Source: VRUE01 sp040508545 (GTDB lineage: Bacteria > Actinomycetota > Thermoleophilia > Solirubrobacterales > 70-9). From it: a stretch of 9,436 nucleotides of DNA. The stretch lies in the NCBI GenBank assembly GCA_040508545.1, contig JBEVMR010000036.1:1-9436 (forward strand). The letters run 5' to 3'. Numbering within the stretch: position 1 is the first letter of the stretch; each line of letters begins with the position of its first letter. Shown piece after piece: positions 8,301 to 9,436 of the stretch. The notes under the pieces were generated by a model, which had not been told where the DNA came from, ran no database searches, and was given only the letters and a program-made list of their open reading frames with translations. The position numbers were made by a program, and so were the translations under genes.

Positions 8301-9405
8301 CAGTGGGGATCGAGAGCTCCCATTCGCCCTCGAGGTTGAAGCGCTGGATCCGTTCGATGTCGCCGGCGAAGAGCTTGCCGCCCGCGCCCAGGGCGATGCC
8401 CGAGCTGTAGCTGGCGCCGAACTGGCCGTTGCCGGCGCCGGGGACGCCGACGCCGCACACGTCACCGCCTTCGAGTTGGGCTTTGGTGCAGCGGTTCTCG
8501 CTCGTCGTCTGGTTGACTTCGCCGCCGAACATCAGCAGGAAGCGGCCGGCGGAGTCGAACTTCTGCACCCTGCCGTTGCCCCCGTTAGTCGTTTCGCGCA
8601 CGTAGATGTTGCCGGCGGCGTCCACAGCCATCCCCGCAGCGCCGGCGAGCTGCCCCGCCCCGGGACCGCTGAGGCCCGCCTTGCAGCCCGATTCGGCGGT
8701 GCAGGACTCGAGCCCAGCCGTCGCCGTGTGGCCGTCGACGCGGGTCCTCGCTTCGAACACGGTCGAGGGCACGCCGCCGCCGAGCGCCGTCGCTCCGTCG
8801 GCGATCGTCAGCTCGGCGACGTTGGTGGCGGCCAGGGAGCCTTTGAAGGCGACCACGTAGATCGCAGGGGTTTTGCCGTCTGGGGTGCCGGGGACCGCTT
8901 GCACGCTGACTTCCCCGCCGGCGCCGCCGATCGAGGGCAGGGCGTTCAGGGCGGCTTGCACCGCGGAGCCCGGGGCGTCGAAGGCGAGGTCGGTCGTGGT
9001 GGAAGCGCCGAAAGTGAGTTTGAACTGCCCGCTTGCCGCTCTGACCCGCACTTCCTGCTGCTCGTTCACCGCTCCCGGCGCCACGTCCCAGCCGAAGGCC
9101 TTGACGAAGTTGCCCCAGGGCGTGAACTCGCTGACGCGGTTGTTGCTCTGATCGGCGGCGAAGACGTGGCCGGTGACGAGATCGGTGGCAACTCCCCGTG
9201 GGCCAAACAACTGGCCGGCGCCCGAGCCGGGGGTGCCGAAGCGGCTCAGCTCTTCGGCGTCGCTGATCGCCGCCGCGCGTGGGGCCGTCGACGCGGCGAA
9301 GGCCGCGAGGGCGAGGAGCGCGGTGAGGCCGGTGAGGAGCCGTGCCCTACGCCCGGCAGGGTGGGTGCGGCCGGAAGTGTGTTGTGAGAGGTGTGAGTGG
9401 TTCAT
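5374..9405 (-). CDS. Giant secreted double beta-propeller protein (NHL, inserted domain, Fn3, PD40) with polybasic tail
   Basis: 1343-residue exported protein of unknown function. A long Arg-rich n-region and hydrophobic core (23-41) form a signal peptide with likely cleavage after AAA (about 46). Six NHL-like blades occupy 65-105, 251-294, 327-366, 371-414, 433-476 and 485-511. Residues about 112-223 interrupt the propeller with a separate domain (FKLTFGASTT, SAVQAALNALPSIG, VAFKGSLAATNV) of a type I recall as a repeat in other actinobacterial secreted proteins. An Fn3-like domain (522-640) has INPH, YVQYG and GLKPGTTYHYRFVAES. The cysteine-flanked joint CPNQGFRTG...LPDCRAYE (649-668) leads to PD40 units with S-x-D-G or equivalent turns near 821, 898, 963, 1006, 1073, 1157 and 1228, likely also 698 and 759. 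A Pro-rich hinge with CQGEAC (1271-1276) precedes the basic tail 1302-1343. The 22 cysteines fall into 11 close pairs, fitting disulfides outside the cell. ATG 9405 has GAGG 9 bases upstream. Confidence 0.92.
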   Translation of the reverse strand: MNHSHLSQHTSGRTHPAGRRARLLTGLTALLALAAFAASTAPRAAAISDAEELSRFGTPGSGAGQLFGPRGVATDLVTGHVFAADQSNNRVSEFTPWGNFVKAFGWDVAPGAVNEQQEVRVRAASGQFKLTFGASTTTDLAFDAPGSAVQAALNALPSIGGAGGEVSVQAVPGTPDGKTPAIYVVAFKGSLAATNVAELTIADGATALGGGVPSTVFEARTRVDGHTATAGLESCTAESGCKAGLSGPGAGQLAGAAGMAVDAAGNIYVRETTNGGNGRVQKFDSAGRFLLMFGGEVNQTTSENRCTKAQLEGGDVCGVGVPGAGNGQFGASYSSGIALGAGGKLFAGDIERIQRFNLEGEWELSIPTAKTVHTLAIAPGGGDFYAVVGTPGGSEENVRILDATSGAEKGKLEATELKDSKGQGVPATKATEAPIATDPAGNLFVKRANLSLAEGDEPASPFLQFDPTGEQTSEFGRTLPSSGPNDGLGTNAIGDLYVASNAAGTITAFGPAPVSFEAPPPVPPEIDAQFAASVDRTSAVLGAEINPHFWTNTRFYVQYGTGKCSEGGCEAEKPVPPGAILATQVTDGSVKSAGIAIEGLKPGTTYHYRFVAESSGGGPVRGVGGEVGIDGEESSFTTYPAPAPPKTDCPNQGFRTGPSAPLPDCRAYEMVSPVDKNNGDIKALLDVSGFTTALSQSALDGEKLTYSSYRGFGDPAAAPYTNQYLATREQGVGWSSESLAPAQVSSLGANAFENHYKAFSADLCQSWLVVAAEPVLDPDATPDYKQLYRREGCGGGGYEALIGVEPNAGKGSFFPFLQGTSTDGKAAIFMVKDKLTEEGPSGIWQAYHASEGGLHLVCVLPSGAPSGGNCAGGTSSMGGAIDGLPQLERLSSLTNALSADGNRVYWTDSAGSEQGPGKVYLRINPGQEQSEVSGGECAEPEKACTVKVSETKTAQPSRFLGASTDGSKALFEVTAGTLKDDLYLFDAETGASTLLAGESQGVAGASADLSRIYFASAEALPETSGATAGKPNLYLDQEGTKTFVATLSATDVAQGSAPSNTNSWLIYHAARATPDGSRLAFISSESLSGYDNTDPVTGKAAFEIYLYEAGTAGPVCVSCNPSGARPMTFIRNRSLGVPTAAWLTLAENSLYSPRVLSPDGKRLFFNSYDALLPRDTNGKGDVYQWQAASGQKACDEKGAELYVPSSGGCLSLISSGQSPQDSELLDTSANGNDAFFTTSASLLPQDPGLIDIYDARANGGLPAPPPPPGPCQGEACQFAPPPPNDPTPGSASFKGAGNPSAGKPRPRCGKGKARRKGRCVSKRKRAKQGAQRKRANANRRAGR
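5386..5390 (-). promoter_or_regulatory. Ribosome binding site of the 938-residue secreted protein, inside the upstream gene
   Basis: GGAGG lies 8 bases before the ATG at 5377, within the last codons of the preceding gene, whose TGA (5376-5374) overlaps that ATG. The spacing is near ideal. It fixes the start and supports independent re-initiation on one shared transcript. Confidence 0.75.
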
Positions 9406-9414
9406 CGCATTGTG

Positions 9415-9418
9415 CCTC
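9415..9418 (-). promoter_or_regulatory. Ribosome binding site of the 1343-residue protein
   Basis: GAGG on the minus strand, 9 bases before the ATG at 9405. A second ATG at 9410 is in another frame. Only 31 bases upstream of the start are in the window, so the promoter of the two-gene operon cannot be judged. Confidence 0.5.
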
Positions 9419-9436
9419 GCCGGTAAGTGTGTTTGT

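Noticed and set aside
9337..9351. Twin-arginine (Tat) signal in the propeller protein (RRARLL)
   Set aside because: It lacks the serine/threonine before the arginines and the usual F-L-K after them. The many close cysteine pairs fit Sec export and oxidation outside better.
8137..9387. Open frame of 416 codons on the plus strand, antisense to the propeller gene
   Set aside because: It reads as low-complexity Gly/Ala/Arg/Val without any domain and mirrors a gene with clear signal peptide and blade motifs. Long antisense frames are expected at this GC content.

Overview
The window looks like a chromosomal piece of a high-GC actinobacterium, most likely of the class Thermoleophilia (Solirubrobacterales-like). 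This rests on the GC-rich coding sequence, on two very large secreted proteins of a style I associate with that lineage (NHL propeller, Fn3 and PD40 units, a CQGEAC segment, a Lys/Arg-rich C-terminal tail), and on the style of the TetR regulators. The lineage is recalled from family resemblance, not from a search. All five protein genes are on the minus strand, so transcription runs from the right edge to the left edge.

Right part (9405 to 2561): two exported giants form a translationally coupled pair, joined by a 4-base ATGA overlap. The first (1343 aa) has a signal peptide, a six-blade NHL-like propeller interrupted by a roughly 110-residue inserted domain, a fibronectin-III-like domain, a second propeller of WD40-like PD40 units, a Pro-rich hinge and a polybasic tail. 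The second (938 aa) has a signal peptide and a fourfold repeated, cysteine-patterned module, and ends in a short basic tail. No function can be assigned to either. Together they look like parts of one extracellular or cell-surface structure.

Middle (2500 to 1080): an AT-richer control region carries a good -35/-10 promoter with two inverted repeats placed as operators. It drives two overlapping tandem TetR-family genes that appear to be paralogues along their whole length.

Left part (1018 to the left edge): a rhodanese-ThiF/MoeB fusion, an E1-like enzyme that activates sulfur-carrier proteins, with the rhodanese domain at the N-terminus. It runs off the left edge before its second zinc-binding CxxC.

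No tRNA, rRNA, CRISPR array, insertion sequence or phage gene was seen. The most noteworthy signals are the fourfold four-cysteine module of the 938-aa protein, its coupling to the double-propeller protein, the basic tails of both, and the double operator in front of the tandem TetR genes.
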